Positions 21,491-33,136 of a stretch of DNA of 64,000 bases are shown here, piece after piece. Origin of the DNA: Cyanodermella asteris. Lineage: Eukaryota > Ascomycota > Lecanoromycetes > Ostropales > Stictidaceae. The notes beneath the pieces are model-generated. The model made no database searches and was not told where the DNA came from. It was given only the letters and a program-made list of their open reading frames with translations. Each line of letters starts with the position of its first letter. Position 1 is the stretch's first letter. The position numbers and the translations under genes are program-made. The stretch covers positions 1,274,551 to 1,338,550 of the forward strand of contig UYJD01000002.1 in NCBI GenBank assembly GCA_900618795.1, given 5' to 3'.

Positions 21491-22306
21491 TCAGCGGTAG
21501 TGCACACCACCAACGCCGTAGCTGCTGGGAGCTGCAGGTCTCGGTGTGTTGGCAGTGCTCTTGTACTTCTTGCGCTGACCGTGCTGGCTGCCACCGTCGC
21601 TTGAGTTGCCGTCGCTGACGCCGTCGTTGTAGCCACGCTCGCCCATGTAGATTTCATCATCATACCCTCGCTTCTGACCGGCGGTCTTGCGCTGAGGTCT
21701 GGCACTGGCGGGCGTTGTGGGCTTCGGGGTGGCGACGCGAGCAGGAACACCAGCAGAGGTGGGAGCGGCTGAGCTGACACCATTCGGCTTTGCCGGGCCG
21801 GCTGGCTTGGCTTTTGCGGGTCGTGTCTTCTCATGGCCAAGAGCCTGTTCCCATTCTGCCTCGAGGTTGACGGGCTCCCTCGGCACCTTACCTGGAACAA
21901 AGGTAAGGGCCTTGGCGAGCTTCCTCTGGCGGGCTTCCGGGCTCTGATACTCCTCGGACGTTGACACGCCCTGCCAGCCTCGACTGATTGGCGCCTTGCT
22001 GCCACGCTGAACCCCCCATTCCAGGTCAGGGTAGTTGGCGAGTTGCAACATCGACAGACCCAATGCTTCTGTGTGCTCGATCTGCTTATTCTTGCCCGTC
22101 AGGCCGAGCTGTTTGGGGTAGTTGGCATAGCTCTTGCGCAAGCGATTGATCTTCTCGCCAGTGACGGGGTCGAAGCGAGCAACGTTGGCGACGATTTCGT
22201 TGAGGCCGTACAGTGATATGAAGTTGCGAGAGACCGGTGGTTGCAGAGGCTGAACAGCCGACTTGCCGACGAGTGACATGGGATCCTGGACTTGGCGGGT
22301 GGTCAT
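21491..22306 (-). CDS. MED19: Mediator subunit 19 (Rox3)
   Basis: Head-module subunit of Mediator, which links activators to RNA polymerase II in the nucleus. Single exon, 271 residues from the ATG at 22306 (MTTRQVQDPM). The Rox3 core is clear in the N-terminal half: SRNFISLYGLNEIVANVAR, then RLRKSYANYPKQLGLTGKNK and LPDLEW-like text in QLANYPDLEWG. The C-terminal half is a disordered Ala/Pro/Lys-rich tail ending with KKYK and GVGGVHYR. The frame stays open to 22522 with further ATGs, but that extension is Ser/His/Pro-rich and not family-like, so the start before the conserved block is preferred. It heads a run of three minus-strand genes (MED19, the Ser-rich orphan, RPP40). Confidence 0.9.
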   Translation of the reverse strand: MTTRQVQDPMSLVGKSAVQPLQPPVSRNFISLYGLNEIVANVARFDPVTGEKINRLRKSYANYPKQLGLTGKNKQIEHTEALGLSMLQLANYPDLEWGVQRGSKAPISRGWQGVSTSEEYQSPEARQRKLAKALTFVPGKVPREPVNLEAEWEQALGHEKTRPAKAKPAGPAKPNGVSSAAPTSAGVPARVATPKPTTPASARPQRKTAGQKRGYDDEIYMGERGYNDGVSDGNSSDGGSQHGQRKKYKSTANTPRPAAPSSYGVGGVHYR

Positions 22307-22643
22307 GATGATGAAATGATGGTGAGAAACTGCTGGCGAAGAAATGGTCGTGACAACAGAGTGGAGGTGAAAGCCTGGGGTAGGTGCCGTCGGTGGGCTA
22401 TGTGGCGGGTGCGTGGAGATCCAGGTTGGCGACGGTGAGTGGATGTAGATGATGCTGGCGCGGGACGCAGAGAAAGAAAGAAAGATGACGGCCGAGACCA
22501 GAAAGAAGCAAGCTCCGTGCACCGGCGATTGCGCGGCGATAAGCGCGACACTCAGACGTCAGGCGGAAGTGAATGAGAATCATTCACCCACACATTCACC
22601 CACAGCGAACTCAGCTGCGCTGAGCTGTAGCCAAGGCACCGCT
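22307..22643. other. Short intergenic region upstream of MED19
   Basis: Same-strand spacer between the orphan's predicted stop and the MED19 ATG. No separate gene seen. If the orphan stays in its first frame, it ends inside this spacer at 22580. Confidence 0.55.
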
Positions 22644-23781
22644 TCACAAATCATCGTCATCGGGGATGTCCGGTAACGGCCCGTGAGATGAAATTGGAGG
22701 ATCGGACGCGGTAGGTCCCTTGGGATATGGAACAGAGGAATCGGGAGGCGCACCGGAAGAAGACGGCCGGGACGAAGCAGAAGGACCAGAAGACGGGCCC
22801 GAAGATGGACCGGAGGCCGGAGCGGGAGCGGGACCAGAGGACGTCGGAGCGTGTCCGGAGGATGACGAGGGATCGCCACCCCAAGACGGACCCGAAGCAG
22901 CAGACGCGGCAGGGCCCGGGAAAGAAGGCGCAGAACCAGCAGACGAGCCGGATCCAGACGACGTCGAGGGGCCGCAGAAGAAGAGGAAGCAGAGGGACCA
23001 GAGCCAGCAGAGGAGCCAACCCCAGCAGAGGAGCCAAACCCAGCGGACGAGCCAAAGCCAGTGGAGGTCGAAGCCGACCCTTGCGGTGCCGGCTGGCTTG
23101 TCTGAGGCATGCTTTGGTTGTGCATGCCGAAACCTCCAGAGGCCTGTGGCTTTGCCACGAATTCGGGAGCAGGAGCCTCTGCCTCACCCATCTCGACGTC
23201 CATGTCGACGTCCATCTCGTCGTCGACGGACTCGAAGCCGCCCGACGACCACTCATCCGCCGAGCAGTCCATGTCGTCCTCGCTTGGACAGTTGACGGTC
23301 CAGCTTGAGACCACGAGCGGCCGCTTCCTCATCTCGCACCTCTTCCTGGTGCTCTTCTTGGTGACGTGGGCGTCAACCTTGGTCCTCTCGAAGGACTGGC
23401 GGGGTTGACCCCAAACTGTCACGTTGGCGTCGATGGCCGACGCCAAAAACCGACTGCATCCGGCGGCCTCGCGCGAACGGGCGGCCCAGGCCTCAATCAA
23501 CCCTTCGGCCATTTCGGCACATGGGCTGCATTGCCGCAGTTTTTGGACGTCGCTCAACGCTCCGACGTAGAAGGAGTCGAAGTGCTTCATGTGCTGGGCC
23601 CTTTTCTGGGCACTAAGCTGGAACTGTGTCAGCTTTGTTTCGATTTGAGACAACTTTGGGACGGAGTTGGTCTTCTTACTGCCTGCGCGTTCTGGTGCGG
23701 ATCTCGAAGAACACGAGAAATGACCTTGTTGGCTTGAGCAGCCACATCCCGAATCGACTTCATCATTCTTGGGGGTGCCAT
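22644..23781 (-). CDS. Unrecognised Ser/Gly-rich acidic protein, apparent frameshift
   Basis: Exon 1 (23781-23680) encodes MAPPRMMKSIRDVAAQ and exon 2 starts at 23623. The 56-base intron has a GTAAGA donor, a CTGAC branch site and a CAG acceptor. The N-terminal 130 residues are helical, with several Cys (QCSPCAEMAEG). An acidic block (DDEMDVDMDVEMGE) and GSSAGFGSSAG repeats follow. Near 22960-23000 this frame turns into an implausible Arg/Leu-rich tail that ends at 22580, whereas a neighbouring frame carries on the same Ser/Gly/Pro composition and ends PDIPDDDDL at 22644. One small indel, either assembly error or real, is the simplest reading; no GT...AG pair there gives a good intron. About 360 residues if the second frame is used. 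Function unknown. Confidence 0.6.
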
Positions 23782-24861
23782 GATGGGTGATGATCTGAAG
23801 AGATATTTAGACAGAAAGGCTGTCGAGATTGTGGGCAGTGGGTGGTGGAGAAGAGAAAGAATTGGGAAAGAGGCAGCGCGCAAAAAGGACTTTTATGCCA
23901 GCGGCGTTTGATACTCCAGTAAGTCCGTGGCAGCAAGGCGAGCTTTTCGTGGGCGACGAGGTGAAGCAAATTCACTCGAAGCTCACGCCTTTTGCTTCAC
24001 TCACCGAGTGCACGGGCTCTCCCGCAGCTCGAGCGCGGGGGTTCTGCAGGCGGATTTGAGTAGACGTACTCCTGAGTGCTTCCCAGCCTCCTGACTCAGT
24101 GATTTGAGTCCGAGAACGGCAACCAACTCAGCAATTGGAGAGGAGGTATGGCAGGTAAGTGAGGTGAAATATCCTTTTTGCTGGCCAGATGACGTTTGTC
24201 CCTTTCGATTGCAAGTACACAGCCCCAGCCTCCCTTTGTCATTGCATGACTACGCGGCCATTTCCCTGTACATGACTCTTTGCCAGTCAAAGGTTTGACA
24301 AGACGTCGATGCAAGGCAAGACTGCCGGCGAGGCGCTCGACCTTCGAAGTACCACTTCTCGCGACGAGATGGGCCTTTGAGGATGGCAGTATCACTGATC
24401 CTATGCCATAATCATATTCCCGAAGCTCTGACATGCTTTGTTTGGGGAAGATAGAAGCTCACAGAATAGATTTACCTTTCAGTAATTGAGCCATATTTTC
24501 TCGAGTCCAGACATCTTTTGTAGTTAGTAGCGATTTGCCATGGCCTTGAACATGCCGACGTGGGACGAGCATGAGCTATCGGGGCGGTCATAGCCTCATA
24601 TCCGTAGTCCAATCGGTCCTGCATCACGTACGCCATCCCAAAACATGGAAAATCCTGGACGCAGCTTTTCTGCGGACCTTTGCAACCGACAGTCAAGTAG
24701 CTTGTAAAGTTTGACAAAGCTTCCCTCGCATGTAGACGAAGACCCGTCTCGAGAAGGATAATCTTCATCAGCTTGACAAACCCACAGAAACGTGCTAATG
24801 AAAGCGCAAGCCAGGAGTTGGAAATCTCGGAAAGCAAGGTTACAAAATAAGCAGTTTCATT
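23782..24861. other. Intergenic, no gene seen
   Basis: Spacer between RPP40 and the Ser-rich orphan, both on the minus strand. Open frames reach 121 codons without recognisable motifs. Confidence 0.55.
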
Positions 24862-26216
24862 CTAGCCATGCTCTCCCGCAGTAAATTCGTACAGAACAAA
24901 TTGAGGGAACGGCTTGATGGCCTTGCCTCCTTTCTGCTTTGCTCCATTCGCCTTGGGCACCTCAGCCTCAGATTCGTTGTCTGTGCCTGATATGTCTGCA
25001 TCGCCATTCCCTTCCCTCGCAACAGCTCCCTCAGGGGGCCTTAGCACCGTCCAGCCCAATTTCGCATCGACTGCGGCCGTTCGGAAGCCATGGCCAGTCA
25101 CAGCGAGCCAATGTGTTTGGTCTTTGCGTGCAGCATTTCTGGCGATTCATTAGCATCGTGACCAAAGGTGATTGAGCAGTCGGAACGCAGTTGCACTTAC
25201 AACCAGAGTGCAAGCAAGTCTCGCACCCACTCAGACGAGAGGAAGCCCGCGTACGAGACACACGTCAACTCCTGCTCACTCACATCCCCCGAATCCGCCC
25301 CAGGAACCCGATATCTTGACAAGAACGGGTCGATTAAATCGCCGACCTCGATCCTGGGACTCTGCATGACGACCAAGTCGACCCACTCGGCCAGATCAAT
25401 CATCTCCTCTTCGAAGATCGCATCCCGCAACCCGTGATCCGTCGTGCCTCGATGGACGTGCATCCGCGGCACCACCACCTTACCCACCTTGACTTCGGGC
25501 TGTACCTCGACAACTTTGGGCTTGAGCTCCCAGATCAGGCTCTCCTCATTGGCGACGTCGCCCTTCAAATCCGCGAACATGAAGCGCATCTCCTCCGGAA
25601 AGATGGTGTCCAAGCCTCGCTTCAGCCTCTCGAACCCCTTTCTCCCTGCGACCATCGCTGGTAAGCGCAGGTTGAACTCGACTGCGAACCGCTGTTTGAG
25701 GTGCTTGCGTCCGCCGGAGGCGATGGGCTGGCCGGATAGACCGGCGCGCTCGTAGAGGTCTCGGGGTAGTTCGAGGCGGAGGAGGCCATTGTAGAGCGTG
25801 ATCGTGGGGTCGTTCGCCTGAGCGGCGTTGGGAGAGGGAGAAGCCGAGTGTAGGGCAATGGTACCGGTTTTTATGTAGGTCGTGAAGAATGCGCCTTGCA
25901 GGATCTGGGCTGGAGGTAATGAGAGTAGGGCATATTTCGGGTTGGGTAGTAATTCTGCGATAGCTGAATTGGAGGCATTATACAGAGCTGAGGGAAGAAT
26001 GATATTTGTCTGTAGCCGTTAGATCTGGATGTCCAGTCGTGATCCCATGTGTTGCAGGAGCGAGTCGGGGCTCACCTTGTGGAGGAAAGGTTGTTGTAAT
26101 ATTGTTGAAAATGGCTTTTGTTTTGTAGGTGGCTGCTTCGGGTCATTGAATTTGGGGAGCTGGCCCAATGTCAAGAAGCATTTGGATGGGACCTCATTTT
26201 TGACCGGTTCAAGCAT
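24862..26216 (-). CDS. RPP40: RNase P/MRP p40-type subunit
   Basis: Protein subunit resembling RPP40 of nuclear RNase P, which matures tRNA 5' ends. Three exons, 26216-26076, 26009-25201 and 25138-24862, give 408 residues with frame kept across introns of 66 and 62 bases. Family marks are the start region KCFLTLGQL with PKQPPTKQKPF, then LYNGLLRLELPRDLYERAGL, GGRKHLKQRFAVEFNLRLPA and RKGFERLKRGLD, and a late WVRDLLALWLNAAR segment. The ATG at 26216 (MLEPVKNEV) is preferred to one 19 codons upstream because the family begins close to the KCFxTxGQ motif. An acidic/Lys linker separates the last conserved blocks (DISGTDNESEAE). It diverges from TEX1 with 305 bases between. Confidence 0.88.
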
Positions 26217-26521
26217 CACGATGGTGTGGCTGATTGTCTTGTTGTGAACATGATCAGGCCGATATTTTATCACGACAGGTCACGAACAGACTAGCAGCTT
26301 AAACGCGTGACGTTATGTATTTGCGAATTACTGCGCTCTTGGTATTGGAACAGAGTATCTAAGGCGAGGACCCTGGTCCAGAGTCACGTTCTTGTGGTGC
26401 TGTCGCTGTGTTGATTTGCGATGGCGCTTGAAACTGACGGGGTCGACATGAAGAGTTTTGGTACGGTCGAAAATGGTTCGTCACGCCTACAAACAACTGT
26501 AACTCGTTCACCACAGCCATC
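26217..26521. promoter_or_regulatory. Bidirectional promoter region of RPP40 and TEX1
   Basis: The ATGs of the two divergent RNA-processing genes are only 305 bases apart, so both promoters must share this interval. I see no clear named element. Confidence 0.55.
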
Positions 26522-27949
26522 ATGGCGCCCACGCCCGTCCGAAGATCAATACCAAAAGATAAGATTGGTCCGATACTCGCACAGGCAAAGACACAGAGCT
26601 ACTTCGATCCATCAGCGAGAGGACCAGGGTTGCATACGTGAGTTCTTGTTCCTTGCTGTTTGGCAAGCCTCCAACAAAGCAAACATGCCATGTCCAACAA
26701 GTCTGAGACTGCATATCTGGAGATTAAATTTCACTTCTGAAGGATGATATCGTGTATCGAATAAGTATGAGCGATCAAAACGTGTCGAGCACAAAATGAC
26801 CCATTGTTATACTCCAAAACCCCCGTCTGCCGCCTCATTGACTTGCACCGCCATCTATAAGCCTCTGTTGTACCCCGATTGCCTTCACAACTGGGATGCT
26901 AACTCTCTTATAGCATCCGAACTATAGCCTGGTCACCGACCGGAACCCTGATCGCCACCGGCTCCGTCGACCGAACCCTGCGCATCTGGAACCCCGACAA
27001 GCCAAACGTGAAAAACAGCACCGAACTCCGCGGCCACACCGGCGCCGTCGAGCGCGTAGCCTGGAACCCGACCCGCGACGGCGAGCTCGCCTCCGTTTCC
27101 CACGACGGCACCGCACGCTTCTGGGACGTCCGCTCCCGACAATGCCTCGCCACAGTCAACATCGGCGGCGAAGGGCTCACGATCGCATGGAGCCCGGACG
27201 GCCGGCTGGTAATCGTGGGAAGGAAGGACGACGTGCTCGTGCCGGTGAGCGTACCGGAGCGGAAGAGCGGGGAGATCGCCAACGGCAAGGGCATCACCGG
27301 GGAGGGCGGAGACGGATACGTGGTGCGCGAGCACATCCCGCAGAGCCAGCAGACGAACCAGCTCGTTTTCGCGCCGTTGATGGAGGGCAGCGAGAGTTAC
27401 ACGATCCTGCTCACGACGGGGAGCGGGACGATCAAGATCTGCAGCTATCCCATGACGCCGACTTCGATCCACGGCGTCACGAGCACCGAGTCAGCGATCG
27501 CTACCAATCCTCCCGGCATCGAATCTCAGGATCCAGCCTCCACAAACCCGTCCTCCGAGCTGATGCTCCACCACGTCCTCTCCTCGCACACCTCGTCCTG
27601 TTTCTGCCTCGAACTTTCGTCTACGGGCCGCTATCTCGCGACCGGCGGCTCCGACGCGCTGATTTGTCTCTGGGACACGGCGGACTGGACTTGTAAGCGA
27701 TCCCTCGATAAGATGGCGGGCGCGGTCCGGGGTTTGGGTTTCAGTTGGGACGGGGCTTATGTCGTGGGATCGTCGGACGAGGGACAGGGATTGGAGATTG
27801 CCCATGTCGAGACTGGGGAGTATGTGTTTACGGTTGCTACGGTCGGAGCGGCGCCCTGTGTGGCATGGCACCCGACTCGGTACTGGTTGGCGTATTCGGG
27901 AGAGAATGGGGGATTGAAGATATTCGGGGCTGCGGGTGGACCTATCTGA
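26522..27949 (+). CDS. TEX1: WD40 protein of THO/TREX complex, Tex1/THOC3 type
   Basis: WD40 propeller component of THO/TREX, which couples transcription to mRNA export in the nucleus. Exon 1 (26522-26637) begins MAPTPVRRSIPKDK; exon 2 (26914-27949) begins in IRTIAWSPTG. The total is 383 residues. The 276-base intron is long for this window but has GTGAGT, GCTAAC and TAG. WD repeats include IATGSVDRTLRIWNPDKP, LASVSHDGTARFWDVRSR, LATGGSDALICLWDTADW and a closing GENGGLKIFG. Spacing and the HTIRT-AW opening fit THO3/TEX1 better than generic WD proteins. An unusual 25-residue Ser/Pro insertion (TESAIATNPPGIESQDPAST) precedes the late repeats. Confidence 0.85.
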
Positions 27950-28780
27950 GTGGACGCCAATGAGCGCTGAACATGGGTCAGAGAATGAAACGACGAAGGA
28001 GGAAAGACGTTCCGAGTATCAACACTACACAGTGCTTGCCAATTCCCGTTGACCGGGCGGCGAAATTATTAGGATTGCGTTTGATGAGTCTGCCTGCTAT
28101 TGTGATAATCAACTGCAGCGAAGTCGATCCCAGTGGTGCTGAATTCACGCTGGTCACGCATGGCAGGAGGTACAGATCAAATTGAATCCTCAAGAGACCA
28201 TGAATTGGAATAAATGTACAACACGAACTCCTAGCCTGCCAACGCCATTTGGTACACCCAAGTTCATATCGCTAACGATCAAGCCGAACGCCATGGGTGA
28301 TCCTCTATCAACAGAGCTCAAGACGTCAGAAATATCTGCTGGTTGGCTTATCACAACAGCAGACTCGGTGGTCGTGAGCTTTGAATGTCATGATGTCTTG
28401 TATGAGGCAATGCAGAGATACAAGCTGCGCCACGTCCAGCTATTCGGATAACCAGACAGACCAAGCCTTATCCAGATGGCACATTTGGAACTCTCCAATC
28501 CCATCGTTGCTCCAACACCTCCGCTAGCCACTGATGTATGATGTCGTCTCTGTCATGAAAGCCTCATGGCCTCCCTTTTGCGGAAGGCTTAGTCCAACCC
28601 CAACGCCATAGAAATGCTAGCTGAAGAAAACTCCTCATCCAAACAACGCCATGCTATCGGGATATCTTGGGGGCCAAATTGATGCCGTTAGACATAAAGG
28701 ATCCATTTCCCGCATACTACGAAGTACCACTCCGCTGCGTCATGGTCCCACTGTAAGGTATGCTTGGTTTGGCCAGGGAT
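27950..28780. other. Convergent intergenic region
   Basis: 3' flanks of TEX1 and the cyclin gene. Only short frames; no RNA gene or repeat seen. Confidence 0.6.
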
Positions 28781-30484
28781 CTACTCCAAGCCGAAGCGCT
28801 TCGACTTGATATCGGCAGCCCCGAGGACGTTACCGGAGTGTGCCTCTGGCGAAAAGTTCTTTCTGCACCATTGACGGCACAGTAGGGACGCTTTCATGTA
28901 CTTGCGGCTGGCATATTTGGCGTGGAAAGATTCGTGACGGGGCTTGTGGCTAATGTTGTAGTCGACAAGGGCTTCGAAGACGGGTTGAATCTCGTCCTCT
29001 GTGTAGCCAGAATAATGGACAAGTGTTGCGTCCTGTTCCAAGTCAGCATGATGATATGTAAAGTGTGGACAAGACAAGACTTACCCATTCGCCACGGTTG
29101 AGAATCATACGGGCCATGTACATGGCAGCGGCAGCCGCCTTGCTCTGAGGCCATTGCAGGAAGGTGTGGTCAAGGGAAGAGATCTCCACCAAGTACTTGC
29201 CGAGAGTGCGAGTCTGCATGTCATAATTGTCGGCTTTGGAGATACGACGGAGGAAGTTCATTGGGTTGGGGTAGCTCAGGTCGTAGTTGATAGTGGCGAG
29301 AACAAATCGCTCGGCGGCCAATATCTCATCATCAGTATACTCGGAAGCCAAGTAGCTGAAGTTACTGACGTGGGGCGACATGACTTCTTCGTATTTGCTG
29401 GCAATGAACATGCAAGTGATACCGACGAGCTGTAGTTTGTCCAGCTGTACTATCTTGCTGGACAGGAAGCGATCGATCATGTTGATGCAGACGAAGAAGG
29501 TTTCGGGGAGGAGCTGGAACTTGAGGTGGACTTCGATCAGCCAGTCGTTGAGCATGTCGCGTTTCTTCCAACTGAGATTATCTTGGAAGTCCATGTAGTG
29601 CGCATTGGGTTGGGTCTTGTCTTCGAGGTCCAGCCAATACTCAAAGATTTCGCCGGCATATTCCGCGACCATGAGAGGGTCGTCTCTGTCCTCGGCATCG
29701 AGATCAACCCAATCGTGAGCCTCTTCCACGTCGACCTCCACCTTAATGGATTCCTTGACGCTGTACTCGACCTCGCGTTCCGTAGTGATCTTCTTCTGAG
29801 GGGGGTCGTTCTCGGTATCGTCCTGCTCCTCCTCCTTTATTGCTGTGCGTACAGTCCCAGAGCTTGTCGAACGCTTCTTGGCAATACCGCCCATGACACC
29901 GGACCCGCTTGCTGGGCGCTTGAGCTCTCCAGCAGCCTTCTGTGACTTGTCCTTCAGGCCGAGGGGCTGACGCGTCGAAGCAGTTCGGCCGGGCTTCTGC
30001 ACACCAGCATTCGAGGTCTTGTTGGTGAGAACAGCTCTGGCGGGCTTCTTGGTGTCCTTCACATTGTCATCCTGCTCTGTGTTCTTGGCCACGTTGCTGA
30101 CGTCGCCGAGAGCAGCACGTTTCCGCTGTGCGGCAGCACTTGTGAGCGTGTTGGTAGCCTTCTTGTTCTGGAGTGCCTTCTTGACAGCTCCGGTGTTGAT
30201 GTCTTCGGGTCCACCAAGAGCAGCGGCCTTGGCGCGGGTGACGCGCGGGACGACGTTCTCGTCATTCTCATTGGTGACAGCGCGTCTTGCTGTGCGTGCC
30301 TGAGAGCAGAGTCAGTCAGTAGTGAGACGGTCATGATGGTGGAGTGGCGGGCCGTTGGTATACTCCGAGATTCTGTTTTGAAAGTGACTCGAGGCGTGGC
30401 ACCCCAAAACAGAACCATGGAACCCGACCAAACTGTTGAAGATGCAGAGATGTGAGGAAAACGGCTTTTGCTTACCGGAGGCAT
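28781..30484 (-). CDS. G2/mitotic B-type cyclin
   Basis: Regulatory subunit of the mitotic CDK, similar to Aspergillus NimE and fission yeast Cdc13. Three exons, 30484-30476, 30299-29085 and 29032-28781, give 491 residues. The first coding exon is only nine bases (Met-Pro-Pro). The destruction box RAALGDVSN near residues 63-71 matches RxxLGxxxN, marking APC/C-dependent degradation. A Lys-rich and then acidic region follows. The cyclin box starts near residue 223, with KRDMLNDWLIEVHLKFQLLP and CMFIASKYEE. The C-terminal cyclin fold is split by the second intron (52 bases) after MARMILNRGEW. The 1.3 kb upstream region is long, as expected for a cell-cycle regulated gene. Confidence 0.94.
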
Positions 30485-31823
30485 TTCGAAAAGTGTCTGT
30501 GAATGCTTGCGTAGTCAAACAAGCGTAAGTACCGTCTCTGGGAGTAGCCAAGAGCTTGTTTTGGCAGAGTCGACCGGCGGCAGTCAAACGTGATATGTCT
30601 GTTCAACGGTCAATAACGCGTCCAACGGTGCGTGCATTTCAGCCGAAGCTGAAGGGAACAACTCACTACTGACTTGCAAACTGATCCTGCCAGAGAGAGA
30701 CGTCGTTGAGCGAGTGTCGCGGGCGAGAGGCGCGTGGTGATGTCGTGTCTGAGTTCGGAGTACTTCGCTAAGGTACTGGAAGTACAATTGCAAACGAGTA
30801 CACAATTGAACTGCAGAGAAACGCGGTCAGTAAGCTGTCACAGCTTGCATTGTCAATTGGCTCGAGGGAGGGAGGCTTGGAGGAGGAGGAAACGCTCTGA
30901 AGATGTACTGTCGAGCGCGATGCAAGGTGCAGAGAGAAGCCTGAGTGGGCAGCGAAGCGTGAGATGCGAGCAGGGCGCGCACTGGCGTGAAGCAGCGCCA
31001 AGGCCGGTAACCTGGTCGCGCAGTGGGATTGTTTTGACGACCGGCCAGACGTCAGCGCCGTCACCTGCAAAACGCTGACCGGCCCAGGTGGGGAATAAAC
31101 AATGCCTGTCCTGTCCTGGCCCCGACACGCTTGTTTGCTGGCTTGCACCACATCGCTGCTCGCTTGTCCCAATCCGATCTCGAGGGCAGTGCGGAATGGC
31201 GTTGATCCGGGAACCAGAGCGCTCTCACTTACCTGTATGGTAGTACAGTTGTTGCGGCGTGTGTATTGCTTCTTAGGTGTACGGGTCAAAAGGCGTGAGC
31301 TTGGCTGAGTTGCAAGAGGATGCAGAGAGGCAGTAGATAGTCCGGAGCGCAGAGATGTGCTCTTCAGAAGCAAGAAAGATGTTGGAGTATTGTAGCTTCC
31401 GAAATGCCCTTGGCGATGCTCTGGCAACCGCCCATCGACAGTCACCTTGCGCCTCCCTTGCATTCACTCCGGCGATGCCAGTGATACCTACCAGTGCGTC
31501 TCGCAAAATACGCTGCTGAGTTGGGTGTAGCCGCTGGCACTATTCCATTTCCTGCGTTGGCCTCGGTAATATTCAGCGTGCTCCAAGGATCCTTCACCGC
31601 GTGCTGGGCGCGACCATTGGCCGAACACGAAAACACGTGACTGAGCTCGAGCTGCCGGTCTCGGATGAATGTTTCACCGCAAGAAATCCCGAAATCATCA
31701 GTTGAAGCTCCAGCTTGGCCGCAGGAGAGAGCTGGTAGATAATTCCATCCACGAGCTGTGTCGACGACGCACATAGCGTCTCGATTTCACTCGCTCTAGC
31801 TCTTGCATTTCACTTCCATCGTC
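30485..31823. other. Divergent intergenic region, cyclin and RML2
   Basis: Contains the promoters of both genes. Frames up to 231 codons on the minus strand (31463-30768) are Ser/Leu-rich and look like chance. No repeat recognised. Confidence 0.55.
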
Positions 31824-33136
31824 ATGCTGCAACCTCGAATATGCCTGCGCTCCTTGCCGGTCCGGAGCCAGGTGCTTCGACCCGTCTTTCGTACCTATGC
31901 CAGCAGCCCCGACGCCCCCAAGCTCACCCAAGTCACCGCCTCCTTTGAAGCTCCTCCCTCCATCAAGGAAGATGAAAGCAGTTCACAAATGTTCAAGTAC
32001 AAGCCTAGAACCCCTGGTCTCCGACATCGACAACGACCCATCAATGACCACTTATGGAAAGGTCGGCCTCTCATCAAACTTACCTTCCCGCGAAAAGGCC
32101 AAGCTATCGGTGGCAGAAATAGCTCTGGTAGAGTGACTATGAGACATAGAGGAGGAGGACACAAACGCCGCATACGCATGGTCGACTTTGCGCGATGGGA
32201 GGATGGCGAGCAGCTCGTTGAGCGAATTGAGCACGACCCTGGCCGTAGCGCTCACATTGCGCTTCTTAAGCACAAGGTTACTGGCGTGCAAAGCTACATC
32301 GTTGCCGCCGAAGGTATGCGGGCCGGAGATACGGTTCAGAGCTATCGTCGAGGCTTGCCGAAAGAGCTGATTGAGAGCATGGGAGGACAAATCGATCCTG
32401 CCATCGTCGCAGCCAAAACGGCCTGGAGAGGCAATTGTCTCCCACTACGAATGGTGCCGCCCGGTACCTTTGTCTACAATATCGGGCTTGATCATCTCAA
32501 GGGAGGCATCATGTGCAGGTCAGCGGGAACATTCGGCCAAGTGGTGGGCAATCAGGACGCCAGCGGCAGTAAGAACGCTGCACGCTTCATCCATGTCCGC
32601 CTGCAGAGTGGTGAAGTAAGAAAAATACACAAAGACTCATGTGCCACAATCGGCGTTGCAAGTAATGGCAATCACAACAAGGAAATGCTGGGCAAGGCCG
32701 GCAGGAGCAGATGGCTGGGTATCCGCCCGACAGTGCGAGGTGTGGCCATGAACGCTGCTGATCATCCTCACGGTGGTGGACGAGGAAAGTCCAAGGGTAA
32801 TCGCCACCCTGTTTCCATTTGGGGTCGGACTCTGGTAAGTCGAAACAAAATATCCTTTGCGCACCAGCTGATCGTGAATCCACTCTGTTTCATATCACTT
32901 TGCGATTCCATCCAAATCTACCTGAATCGCGCCGCTCGGAAAATGGTCCATGGCCAGCTGCTGCGACCGGATGCCCCAAGAGCATCCTGCCCCTACCGAA
33001 CCCTGCAACTCATGTGCTAACGATCATCGTTTAGGCCAAGAGTGGATTCAAGACGCGTGACAAGCACAAGTCCAACAAGCATGTGGTCGTGGCCCGGCCG
33101 CGGAATCAGGGCAAGAGGAGGAACAAAAACAAGTAA
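31824..33136 (+). CDS. RML2: Mitochondrial ribosomal protein uL2m
   Basis: Large-subunit protein of the mitochondrial ribosome near the peptidyl-transferase centre. Exon 1 (31824-32834) and exon 2 (33035-33136) give 370 residues. The N-terminus (MLQPRICLRSLPVRSQ, then FRTYASS) is a basic mitochondrial presequence. The uL2 core shows GRNSSGRVTMRHRGGGHKRR, VPPGTFVYNIG and the family-defining HPHGGGRGKSKGN with its functional His. Exon 2 supplies the basic tail ending KRRNKNK. The 200-base intron has a GTAAGT donor, GCTAAC branch site and TAG acceptor. Reading through the intron would replace this tail with unrelated sequence, which supports the splice. Confidence 0.96.

Noticed and set aside
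30768-31463. 231-codon minus-strand frame between the cyclin and RML2
   Set aside because: Ser/Leu/Arg-rich without conserved motif; sits in a divergent promoter region and is likely chance.
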